64,000 nucleotides of DNA, taken from NCBI GenBank assembly GCA_018266775.1, contig JAFDZS010000014.1:62001-126000 (forward strand), read 5' to 3'. Shown piece by piece: positions 8,912 through 17,266 of this stretch. Each line of letters opens with the position of its first letter. Positions within the stretch are counted from its first letter, which is position 1. The notes beneath the pieces are model-generated. The model had not been told where the DNA came from. It searched no databases and was given only the letters and a program-made list of their open reading frames with translations. The DNA comes from Bacteroidota bacterium (GTDB taxonomy: Bacteria > Bacteroidota > Bacteroidia > Chitinophagales > Chitinophagaceae). A program made the translations under genes and the position numbers.

Positions 8912-11900
8912 TCAGTTGAAATCCGGAGCCGGATTGGTTTTGATTGCCGGAGGTTTCTCCTTACGCCTGGGCTGTTTGTCAAATTCTTTTTGATAAGAAA
9001 GGCGCACACCAGTGCGGTTTCTTTGGCCTAACGTTACGTCTACGCTGGTTCGGTTAAAACCAACAATACGCAGTTTTTTATCTTTGGTAAGAATGTATTC
9101 AATGGTGATATCCGGCGTAAGCAATACGTTGGTATTTCTTGCCTGTAAAATGTAAGGATTGTTGTAGTCAATGTTGCCGCCTAAAGCAACAATGAGCCTG
9201 CCGTCAAAATACTCTTTCTTAAAACCAAAGTTACCTGATGCGGCAAGGGCATTGATCAGATCCTTACTGGTAAGGTTGTAATTGGAGTTAAAAGATAAAT
9301 ACGGTGTAAGGGTAGGGTCTTTAAATACTTTTTGAAAGAAACGGGTCAACTGGTTGTTCAGGAAACCGGAAATAACCTGGCCAACGGTGCCATAAATAAA
9401 TGAACGGGTGGAACCAGCAAGACCACCATTATCATCGCTGATGAATGAATTAAACAGCAGTAATGAAGCCACCTGACGGTTCATTTCATTTTCATCCTGC
9501 TTAAATTTCTTTAAACTTTCCAGCACAACGGGATCAGTATTTTTATCGTTTTCATTAATTTTCGGGATCACAAAATCAAAATCAATCTTAGGATTTTGCA
9601 GGGTATTGGTAAGGTGGGCAATGATATCAATGTCGGATTTTTGTGTAAGTTTACCCGAACTGCTCACCAGGCTGCTCATATCAACGTTTTTAGCACTGTA
9701 TTTGGCATCAATATTAATGTTTGCAAGATAAGGGTTACCATTCCATACAAGGAATGATCCCTGGTTAATAGTGAAACCTCTTTTAATAAACGTTTGAAAA
9801 TTGAATTTGTAATCGCCGCTTGTAATATCATAACGGCCATGTATATCCAGGTTCTCCCTGGTGCCCGCCTTAATATTTAATTTGCCGGTGCCATTTCCCC
9901 TGATAATATCTCCTGTCGTTTCATCCAGTATTACATCCACCTGGCAGGCCGGGTTGGCCGTAATATCCATATCCACAGAAATGTTTGTGCCCTGTTTGGT
10001 TTGAATATCTTCCATCTTTTTACCAAACTGAACAAAGTCAATATAGTCAATGGTGCTGTTTTCCCTGCTGGTTCCGGTGGGCAGAAAAATATGGCTGGAG
10101 TCCAGTATAGACGGCTCGCCGGATATTTTCAGTTTCATGTCAGATATGGGGCCGTTAAGGCTCATCCTTGCCCGCCCAATTACTTTGCCATAAAAATCTG
10201 AATTGTCTTTTTCCGTTGTATTCAGCAACAGCATTTTACCCGTTTCAAAGCGCATGTTATCAAACACCATGTCTTCAAACATGCCATCGAAGTATAGTTT
10301 GCCGCTTGCAGTGCCGGTGTTTTTATATGTATCCGTCAATTGTATGGTACCCAAATCCAGCTCACCGGGATTAAACAGGATCGTTTCATTGCCAAAGTTG
10401 TACGTGCATTGCGTGTAAATCACTTTTAGTGAACCACCGGTTACGGTTACACTACCTGAAAATTTTGGTTTGTCTCCCTGGCCACTGATCTTTAAATTAC
10501 TCACTGCATCGCCCTGCATATTGGTGAATACACTGCCGAGATAATTGTCCAGCAGGCTGATGTCGAAATGTTCAGCGGCCAGGTTGATATCCATCTGTTT
10601 GGCAGTGGAATCTTTGTAATTGTAAGTGCCATCCACCTGGAATTTGTAATGGGGGTTGTCAGCACTGGCTTTCATGGTGATTAATCCCGTATTGGTATTC
10701 ACATCGCCATGCAACGTGGTATTGCCGATTTCTTTATTGTCTACAGTAAGCTTTTCCGCCAATGCGTCATATTCCACCCTTGGCTTGCCAAAAGGGTCTT
10801 TAAGGGTAATCGTTCCTGTGAGTATGCCTTCAAGCCTTGGTTTTTTTACAAAGAAGGGTGCAAAATCATCAATGTTTACTTTTTTAAGTGTGGCAACAAT
10901 ATCCGTATTGTCCGTTCCATCTTCTGCGGGAACGGTTGATAAGGTGATCTCCTGGTTATCCTGTGTGAACTTTACTTCGCTGGCATCAATAAATGCTTTA
11001 CGTATGGTCAGTTCGCCGTCTTTTTCCAGTTTCCATTTTTTATCATTCAGTATAAATGATGATGGCGAGAAATGAATGTTCACCCCATCTTTTAATGTTT
11101 GTACTGTTGCATTAAGGTCGGCCTGGCTTAAGGTTTTGCTGGCACTGGTTTTTAAATGTAATGTTGATACATCATTTTTAGATTGAACAGACAATTCTGC
11201 GCCCGGAAAATGCAGGCTGTCGTTTAAGATAACATCGCCTGTAGTGATCTTTGTGTCAAGCACATTATCGTTACCTTTCCCTTCAAGGTGAAGTGAGTTG
11301 AATATTTTTTTATCATACTCAAATTGCGGCACATCTGCAGTAATATTCATTTCATTGGTGGCCAGGTTCAGGTTGCCGCTGAAAGTACTGTTGTTAAAAC
11401 CCTTCAGTCTTTTATCAATTAACTGTACATATTCATCTACTTCTTTGGTATTGATAAGAAAACTGAAATCCTGGTTGCTGAGTTTGGCAGATGGTTTTTC
11501 AATGTATGCCGGATAATACCGGTTAAGAAAGAACTTAAACGCATCTGGCAACTCCAGTATTTTGAAGTTGCCTGTTATACTGCCATTCATTTCATTGGAT
11601 TGTACGGAAAGATATTTTTTATCATTCAATACGTACGATCGCAGGGTCAATGAATCGAAAGATAACCGCGTATTGTTGTGCAGCAAAGTGGCATGATTCA
11701 CTGTCGCTCTGCCTAAGAATTTATCAATATCATTTCCGGTAAAGTTGAGAGCAAAGTGGCCATCAAGTGCAAAATCATCCAAAGTATAACCAAGCGCTTT
11801 AAAATTAGATTTTTTCAGGTCTGCATTAAAATCAAAAATGGCTTCTTTACCGGCAAGGCTTACCGTACCATCAAAATTGTCGATCTTTAAATTAGGATCA

Positions 11901-13732
11901 TCTACAGCACCATGCCCGGTAAACACCTGCTGCTGAAATGTTCCATCAAGCGTAATGTTACTGTAACTATAGCCTGAAAAATCCAGGCGGTGAACATTGC
12001 CTTTGAACGAAGCATTCAGGTCTTTCAGTGTAAAGCCGGCACCCACAACATTTCCATCGAGCGCTACTTTGCCCAGCGATTTATTGTCAACAAATGCACC
12101 CAGGTTAAATCCGCCCGATGAAATTTTACCGGAATAAGTGGGTGGTTTATTATCGGGCAGTTTCATGTTAATGTCTGCAATAACATTGCCCAAACCGGTG
12201 GTGATAAAACCATACGTTACAAAGTCATTGATAAAACCAGTGAAATTGCCTTTAAAAGTAATGTTGCCTAAACGCGGCAGCTGTGGCTGCGTAATATTTT
12301 TCAATGGCGGAATGATGGCCACAATATCATTGTAATTAGTGACCAGCATATTCGATTTAAAATCGATAAAGGTATTCTTCAGGTTCGGTAAACCCCGCAA
12401 CGCAATATCGCCATCAATGGTGGTTGCGCCGCTTTTTATTAAAATGTTTTTGGCTATAAGGTTATCAATTGGCCCCTTTGCAGTACCCTTGATTTCGAAA
12501 GAACGGCTCCAGGGTTTAAGCTCCGGTGCAAAATAAGCAATATCATCGCTGTGTACATGGCTGTTGTCAAACTTGCCTTCCAGCGTTACACTGTGAATGA
12601 AATCGCCCATGCTTTCGTTGAAGCCTTCATAACTCATGGAATAATAATTGCCCAGCCTGCTTTTGGCAGTTTCCAGATCAAGGTGATTGAATTCCATTTT
12701 TTCCGGTGTGAATTTCATGGCTGCTTCAATCTTCTTTACTTCAAAACCACATTTTTCCCGTGTGGAAAGATTGATATTGGCGCTTAAAGTATCATGATAA
12801 AAAAGCACATTCTTCAGGTTGCCATTGATATGGCCAAACAATAAATGCTGCCCGTCGAATTTATCAGTATAAGGTGCACGGTCGGTTTCTTTGTCATTTT
12901 GAAAACTGCTGTTGGATAATTCAATATTGCCAACGCTGCACAACCATCCGCCGGGGTTCCATTGATAAGGTGAAGGTGGTTTAATGGTTACACTGGTTTC
13001 AGCAACAGAATTCGTTTCTGGTCTTTTGCCGGTATAATCATTCTGTGCAAACGCGGCTCCGTCAATCCTGATATTTTTTATAGAGGCAATTTTTTTGGGG
13101 ATGCTTATGCTGTCAATATCTGCCTTAAAACTTTTGATGGATATCAGCATGTCTTTACCCACCCATCCATCAATTTGTTTGAAACGGATGTTTTCCAGTT
13201 CAACTTTTTTACAGTCCAGCGCCACATTGTTGCTGTTGCCAGACTTTGATGTATCGGGAGAGGAAAAATAATTCACGAGGAATTGATAGTTCCATACTGA
13301 ATCGGACCGGTTAAGATTGACCACAGCATCTTTTAACCCAACATACTGAAGTGTGATTTTGTCTTTAATAAAAAACCAATCAGTGATATTGACTTTTGCA
13401 GCGCCGGCATATAACAGCGTGTCTTTTTTAAGGTCTTCCACCATAACCCCTTCAATCAGCATTTTGTTGAACAGCGAAAAATCAACATGCTTCACTTCCA
13501 CTTTCGTGTGCAGGTTTTCTGAAAGCACAGCAGTTACTTTTCTTACCAAAAAATTTTGTACCGGTGTGTAATTGATGGTAAACCAGAATAGAAGAAGGAA
13601 ACTGAAGAGGGAAAGAAAAAAAACGATCTTGTGTTTGGATTGATGATAAACCCAGGCCCATGTACCGGCCCAGGCAAACAGCAACAGCCAGAACAGCCAT
13701 CTGCTGTATCCATAAACAAAGAAACACAGCAC
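8912..13732 (-). CDS. Translocation/assembly module TamB-like protein (DUF490 C-terminus)
   Basis: A 1606-residue protein with an AsmA-like N-terminus anchored in the inner membrane, a long region of short repeated beta-strand units, and a C-terminal TamB/DUF490 domain (from about residue 1100, including the segment around GTGKLNIKAG and a final strand region). TamB proteins bridge the envelope and work with BamA-family proteins in outer membrane protein and lipid transport. The first in-frame standard start is GTG at 13732. The frame stays open for 22 more codons back to CTG at 13798 with a plausible N-terminus (RKSLNILKW), so the true start may lie there. Two or three hydrophobic segments precede the usual TPVQNF anchor motif, more than normal. 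Confidence 0.88.
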   Translation of the reverse strand: MLCFFVYGYSRWLFWLLLFAWAGTWAWVYHQSKHKIVFFLSLFSFLLLFWFTINYTPVQNFLVRKVTAVLSENLHTKVEVKHVDFSLFNKMLIEGVMVEDLKKDTLLYAGAAKVNITDWFFIKDKITLQYVGLKDAVVNLNRSDSVWNYQFLVNYFSSPDTSKSGNSNNVALDCKKVELENIRFKQIDGWVGKDMLISIKSFKADIDSISIPKKIASIKNIRIDGAAFAQNDYTGKRPETNSVAETSVTIKPPSPYQWNPGGWLCSVGNIELSNSSFQNDKETDRAPYTDKFDGQHLLFGHINGNLKNVLFYHDTLSANINLSTREKCGFEVKKIEAAMKFTPEKMEFNHLDLETAKSRLGNYYSMSYEGFNESMGDFIHSVTLEGKFDNSHVHSDDIAYFAPELKPWSRSFEIKGTAKGPIDNLIAKNILIKSGATTIDGDIALRGLPNLKNTFIDFKSNMLVTNYNDIVAIIPPLKNITQPQLPRLGNITFKGNFTGFINDFVTYGFITTGLGNVIADINMKLPDNKPPTYSGKISSGGFNLGAFVDNKSLGKVALDGNVVGAGFTLKDLNASFKGNVHRLDFSGYSYSNITLDGTFQQQVFTGHGAVDDPNLKIDNFDGTVSLAGKEAIFDFNADLKKSNFKALGYTLDDFALDGHFALNFTGNDIDKFLGRATVNHATLLHNNTRLSFDSLTLRSYVLNDKKYLSVQSNEMNGSITGNFKILELPDAFKFFLNRYYPAYIEKPSAKLSNQDFSFLINTKEVDEYVQLIDKRLKGFNNSTFSGNLNLATNEMNITADVPQFEYDKKIFNSLHLEGKGNDNVLDTKITTGDVILNDSLHFPGAELSVQSKNDVSTLHLKTSASKTLSQADLNATVQTLKDGVNIHFSPSSFILNDKKWKLEKDGELTIRKAFIDASEVKFTQDNQEITLSTVPAEDGTDNTDIVATLKKVNIDDFAPFFVKKPRLEGILTGTITLKDPFGKPRVEYDALAEKLTVDNKEIGNTTLHGDVNTNTGLITMKASADNPHYKFQVDGTYNYKDSTAKQMDINLAAEHFDISLLDNYLGSVFTNMQGDAVSNLKISGQGDKPKFSGSVTVTGGSLKVIYTQCTYNFGNETILFNPGELDLGTIQLTDTYKNTGTASGKLYFDGMFEDMVFDNMRFETGKMLLLNTTEKDNSDFYGKVIGRARMSLNGPISDMKLKISGEPSILDSSHIFLPTGTSRENSTIDYIDFVQFGKKMEDIQTKQGTNISVDMDITANPACQVDVILDETTGDIIRGNGTGKLNIKAGTRENLDIHGRYDITSGDYKFNFQTFIKRGFTINQGSFLVWNGNPYLANINIDAKYSAKNVDMSSLVSSSGKLTQKSDIDIIAHLTNTLQNPKIDFDFVIPKINENDKNTDPVVLESLKKFKQDENEMNRQVASLLLFNSFISDDNGGLAGSTRSFIYGTVGQVISGFLNNQLTRFFQKVFKDPTLTPYLSFNSNYNLTSKDLINALAASGNFGFKKEYFDGRLIVALGGNIDYNNPYILQARNTNVLLTPDITIEYILTKDKKLRIVGFNRTSVDVTLGQRNRTGVRLSYQKEFDKQPRRKEKPPAIKTNPAPDFN

Positions 13733-13898
13733 CCCGAGCGATAACCAGAACAGGAGCGTAAGACTGATCCATTTTAATATGTTAAGGCTTTTACGCAGGG
13801 TATTATACTATTATTACAAAAATAATGTTTCGCCTGTTACAGGCAAATTCGATACCAAACTTTACATTTTATTTAGGTTGAGTTTAAGCACTGCAGGC

Positions 13899-14522
13899 TT
13901 ACCGGAAATAGTAGCCAATACTTACAGAAAACATCCTGTTGCGGATATTACGCTGATCGTTTTCTTCATTGTTATTGATGCTGGCCAGGCCATGAAGGTA
14001 TCCGGCTTCAATAAATATTTTTTTCATGTGGTAACCTGCACCGGCTGTAAGCCCAAGGTCGAACCAGCCCCAATTAGTAAAACCAAAAGTCATTTTTTGA
14101 GAAGATGTCATTCCGCCCGCATCAGTGATCTTGCTGTGGCCAAAATTGGTAAACCCAAAATCGGGGCCGAAGCTGATCACAAAGCTGTTTTCTTTATTGG
14201 GAAAATCGAAACTGAGGGAAGGAACAAGATCGAGGTACGTAATGGTGTATTGTTCTTTTGCATTGGGGCCGTTAATGGGTTTAACCACAAAGCCCCGTTT
14301 ATTGATGGTTACGGAAGGGGAGAAATGCAACACGCCATCAAAGGGTATTTTGGCCATTGCTCCGGCACTGAAACCCACCACATAATCCGTTGGCTGCTTA
14401 ATGCCATTGTACATTGCCCTTGCGGTCGACATGGTCCATCCTGCTTTTGCAGCCAGCTTTACCTGTGCCTGAACTAAATGAATAAACAACGTTGCTAATA
14501 CACCAATACCAATTTTTTTCAT
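13899..14522 (-). CDS. PorT-like outer membrane beta-barrel protein
   Basis: About 207 residues: a signal peptide (MKKIGIGVLATLFIHLVQA) followed by alternating strand patterns (KLAAKAGWTMS, VGFSAGAMAKIP, SFVISFGPDFGF, DLGLTAGAGYHM) and a terminal aromatic strand SVSIGYYFR. This is the PorT/outer-membrane-protein-beta-barrel family of Bacteroidota. I place the start at ATG 14522. The longer frame would begin at TTG 14543, which lies inside the TACATTTG promoter element. Located between tamB and a DinB-like gene. Function beyond being an outer membrane barrel is unknown. Confidence 0.8.
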   Translation of the reverse strand: MKKIGIGVLATLFIHLVQAQVKLAAKAGWTMSTARAMYNGIKQPTDYVVGFSAGAMAKIPFDGVLHFSPSVTINKRGFVVKPINGPNAKEQYTITYLDLVPSLSFDFPNKENSFVISFGPDFGFTNFGHSKITDAGGMTSSQKMTFGFTNWGWFDLGLTAGAGYHMKKIFIEAGYLHGLASINNNEENDQRNIRNRMFSVSIGYYFR

Positions 14523-14540
14523 GCGATTTTTGATTGGCTG

Positions 14541-14548
14541 CAAATGTA
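14541..14548 (-). promoter_or_regulatory. Bacteroidota -7 promoter element for the PorT-like gene
   Basis: On the minus strand TACATTTG matches TAnnTTTG and lies 18 bases before the ATG at 14522. It decides the start: an upstream TTG start would be inside the promoter. Confidence 0.6.
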
Positions 14549-14564
14549 CAGTTTTAATAATATC

Positions 14565-15095
14565 TTATCCCTTTTTGTGCATCTGGTCGTTAAACTGCTG
14601 CGACTGTCCTTTAGGTATAGAAAGGCTCTTCCATTGGCTGCCTGTAATCATCTTACCGATATATACAATTTGTCCCACATGACTGGGATAATGTGCCAGT
14701 TGCCGGTTGATGGCATCTATTACTATCAATCCTTCTCCGCGTATGGTGATGGTTTTTAAAAGATCTTCAGGGGTTAATGCCGCAATGGCATCTAAGCAAC
14801 AGGCCCAGCCTTTTTCCCAATAGGCAATCAGTGCGGCTTTATCCCAATGCTGCTCCTCAAATTCTGTATCGCGGTTACGCCAGTCTTTTTCTCCATCACT
14901 GGTTAAGAAATCCGTCCAGCGGCTCAGCATATTGCCTGCTACATGCTGAATGATGATGGCGATGCTATTGCTGCCTTCATTGGGTTGATAATGAAAGTCT
15001 GCATCAGTTAATTGCGCAAACGTTTTGTCAGCAAGGTCTTTGTAAGATTGTAATCTTTTAATGGCAGAGGAAAGGAAAATAGATTCTGTAGTCAT
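14565..15095 (-). CDS. DinB superfamily protein (DUF1572-like)
   Basis: A 176-residue predicted four-helix-bundle protein of the DinB/YfiT-like metalloenzyme superfamily. Three histidines in the expected pattern can bind a metal: one in IIIQHVAGN (about residue 51) and two in LAHYPSHVGQIVYIGK near residues 133-137. Length and the closing VGQIVYIGKM segment fit DUF1572. Many relatives act as thiol-dependent transferases, but the substrate here is unknown. Starts at ATG just after the stop of the upstream membrane protein gene, so the two probably share a transcript. Confidence 0.82.
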   Translation of the reverse strand: MTTESIFLSSAIKRLQSYKDLADKTFAQLTDADFHYQPNEGSNSIAIIIQHVAGNMLSRWTDFLTSDGEKDWRNRDTEFEEQHWDKAALIAYWEKGWACCLDAIAALTPEDLLKTITIRGEGLIVIDAINRQLAHYPSHVGQIVYIGKMITGSQWKSLSIPKGQSQQFNDQMHKKG

Positions 15096-15097
15096 GG

Positions 15098-15514
15098 CTA
15101 TTGTTTTAAAAATAATCTGATGCAGATGCTTAATATACCGATTACATGTGCAATAACATTTAATGCAGAAGATTTGCCGAAGTAAACATAACCCTGATTA
15201 AAAATGTCAGCATCTTTTTCTTCAAATGAATTTTTTATTAAGGCGTTTCCCTTTTTGATATAGACGATAATAAAAACGCCCATTACTGTCAGTGCAACCG
15301 AAACAAAAGGTTGTATCCTGTAAGTATAGAAAGAATGAGGAGTGCGCAATTCATAAGCAAATGATTTTTCAACAGCCACATACCAATCCAGTATATTTAA
15401 AATGGCATAAATAACTACAAGATACCCGGCAGCTTTGACTAAAATCAGGTTTTTTGAAATTAAACTTTGCTCAATATTTTCAGCAAAATTGCTGGATATT
15501 AAATCTTCGCTCAT
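15098..15514 (-). CDS. Hypothetical membrane protein
   Basis: A 138-residue protein with a hydrophilic N-terminus and about four predicted membrane segments (around residues 22-44, 70-92, 108-122 and 120-138). I do not recognise a family. It ends two bases before the DinB-like ATG and begins 11 bases after the ggt stop, so it is probably in the same minus-strand transcript as ggt and the DinB-like gene. Confidence 0.65.
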   Translation of the reverse strand: MSEDLISSNFAENIEQSLISKNLILVKAAGYLVVIYAILNILDWYVAVEKSFAYELRTPHSFYTYRIQPFVSVALTVMGVFIIVYIKKGNALIKNSFEEKDADIFNQGYVYFGKSSALNVIAHVIGILSICIRLFLKQ

Positions 15515-15525
15515 AATAATTATTT

Positions 15526-17220
15526 TTAAAATCCTTCGGCATCATCTTCACCGCGGCTGTCACCAACAGCAACGATGTTTTTATTTTTAACCATGATCAA
15601 TTCTGTGCGGCCAATCCTGCCTCTCTGCTTCACCGTATAACCCATAGCTTTTAATTGCTGAACAACTAAGGGGTCAAAATTGTTTTCCACTTCAATTACA
15701 TCGGGCAGCCATTGATGATGGAACTTGGGTTTGTTCACCGCATCATCTGCATTCATACCAAAATCAATTACGTTTACAATAGTTTGCAACACGCTGGTGG
15801 GTATAGTGGTGCCGCCCGGAGTTCCCGTTACCAAATACGGTTGGTTGTTCTTTAAAACAATCGTGGGTGTCATACTGCTCAGCATTCTTTTGCCTGGTGC
15901 AATGGCATTATTTTCGTTGCCCACAGCGCCATACATATTGGGCACGCCGGGTTTTACACTAAAGTCATCCATTTCATTATTTAAAAGAAACCCAGCACCA
16001 CCCACAACAGTGTGGCTGCCGTAACCGCCATTAAGTGTAGTGGTTACGGCAACGGCATTACCATCTCCGTCAATTACACTTAAGTGCGTGGTTTCATCAC
16101 TTTCGGTTACAATACCATGACTGGTTTGTGTGCTGCTGCCCGCTTTATTGGGTATATAATCTTTCATCCTGTCAGTAAGGTATTTTTTACTGGTGATGGT
16201 TTTCACCGGCACTTTTACAAAGTCCGGATCTCCTAAAAATTCTGCTCGGTCGGCATATGCTCTGCGTTCCACTTCTGTCATTAATTGCACGCTCGCTGCA
16301 GTTTGAAATTTCATTTTGCCGATATTCCTGTTTTCCAGCATGCCCAATGCCTGTTGTAAGATAATGCCGCCACTGCTGGGCAAAGGCATCGTTACAACAG
16401 AAAATCCTTTATATGGAAAAATGAGGGGAGTTCTTTCTGCTGCTTTATAATTCACAAGGTCTTCATAACTGATCAATCCTTTGCCCCGTTGCATTTCTTC
16501 CACTATCAAACGTGCAGTTTCGCCGGTATAAAAACCTTTGGCGCCATTATCACGGATTCTTTTTAATGTATTGGCTAGATCATTTTGTATCAGCGTATCA
16601 CCGGCTTTCCATGGAATGGTTTTTACAAACGCCGGTGTTTGCGTATTTAATTTAATAAATTCATCACGGTTGTGGTTCAGCGATGATGCCTCTGCTGCTG
16701 TGATCACAAAACCGTTTTCTGCAAGATCAATAGCTGGCTGAATCAATTGCTCAAAAGGCAGTTTGCCATATTGGTGAGAAGCAAAAAGTCCGGCAATGGT
16801 ACCCGGTACACCAGATGATAAATGTCCGTTTTGTGAAAGATCCATTTGCGGGTTATCACCAGCATCGAGATACATGTCCCTGCTGGCTTTCGACGGCGCC
16901 ATTTCCCTGTAATCAATAGAAACATTTTTCCCTGTTTTCAAATGTGCCACCATAAAGCCACCACCACCAATATTGCCGGCACCCGGATACACCACCGCAA
17001 GTGCTAACTGTGTGGCAATGGCCGCATCAACAGCATTACCTCCCTCTTTCAATACCTGTACACCTGCCTGGCTGGCTAATGGATGTGCAGATATTACAGC
17101 ACCTTTTTTACAGGTGATTTTTTTTTGTGAGTGGTAATTATAAGGATTAATTTGTGCCTTACTTTGTACAGTAATGCATATTGCAACAATGGCTAAGAAA
17201 ACATTCCCTGGCTTAATCAT
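15526..17220 (-). CDS. ggt: Gamma-glutamyltransferase
   Basis: About 564 residues from the ATG at 17220. This start is chosen because it opens a proper signal peptide (MIKPGNVFLAIVAICITVQSKA); the longer frame adds 11 residues overlapping the divergent gene. Gamma-glutamyltransferase cleaves gamma-glutamyl amides such as glutathione in the periplasm and self-processes at a threonine. The processing site is the first threonine of ETTHLSV (about residue 377), with the large subunit before it and the small subunit after it. The oxyanion-loop motif PGVPNMYG and MLSSMTPTIV in the small subunit are intact. It is divergent, 46 bases away, from an exported M14 carboxypeptidase, which suggests joint extracytoplasmic peptide breakdown. 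Confidence 0.94.
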   Translation of the reverse strand: MIKPGNVFLAIVAICITVQSKAQINPYNYHSQKKITCKKGAVISAHPLASQAGVQVLKEGGNAVDAAIATQLALAVVYPGAGNIGGGGFMVAHLKTGKNVSIDYREMAPSKASRDMYLDAGDNPQMDLSQNGHLSSGVPGTIAGLFASHQYGKLPFEQLIQPAIDLAENGFVITAAEASSLNHNRDEFIKLNTQTPAFVKTIPWKAGDTLIQNDLANTLKRIRDNGAKGFYTGETARLIVEEMQRGKGLISYEDLVNYKAAERTPLIFPYKGFSVVTMPLPSSGGIILQQALGMLENRNIGKMKFQTAASVQLMTEVERRAYADRAEFLGDPDFVKVPVKTITSKKYLTDRMKDYIPNKAGSSTQTSHGIVTESDETTHLSVIDGDGNAVAVTTTLNGGYGSHTVVGGAGFLLNNEMDDFSVKPGVPNMYGAVGNENNAIAPGKRMLSSMTPTIVLKNNQPYLVTGTPGGTTIPTSVLQTIVNVIDFGMNADDAVNKPKFHHQWLPDVIEVENNFDPLVVQQLKAMGYTVKQRGRIGRTELIMVKNKNIVAVGDSRGEDDAEGF

Positions 17221-17266
17221 TTCAAATTTTTTGTTTAAAGACCGGTCCGGCAAAATTGTGAATTTT

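Noticed and set aside
13779..14477. 232-codon plus-strand frame opposite the PorT-like gene
   Set aside because: The minus strand has a signal peptide, barrel strands and a promoter element; the plus frame shows none of these.
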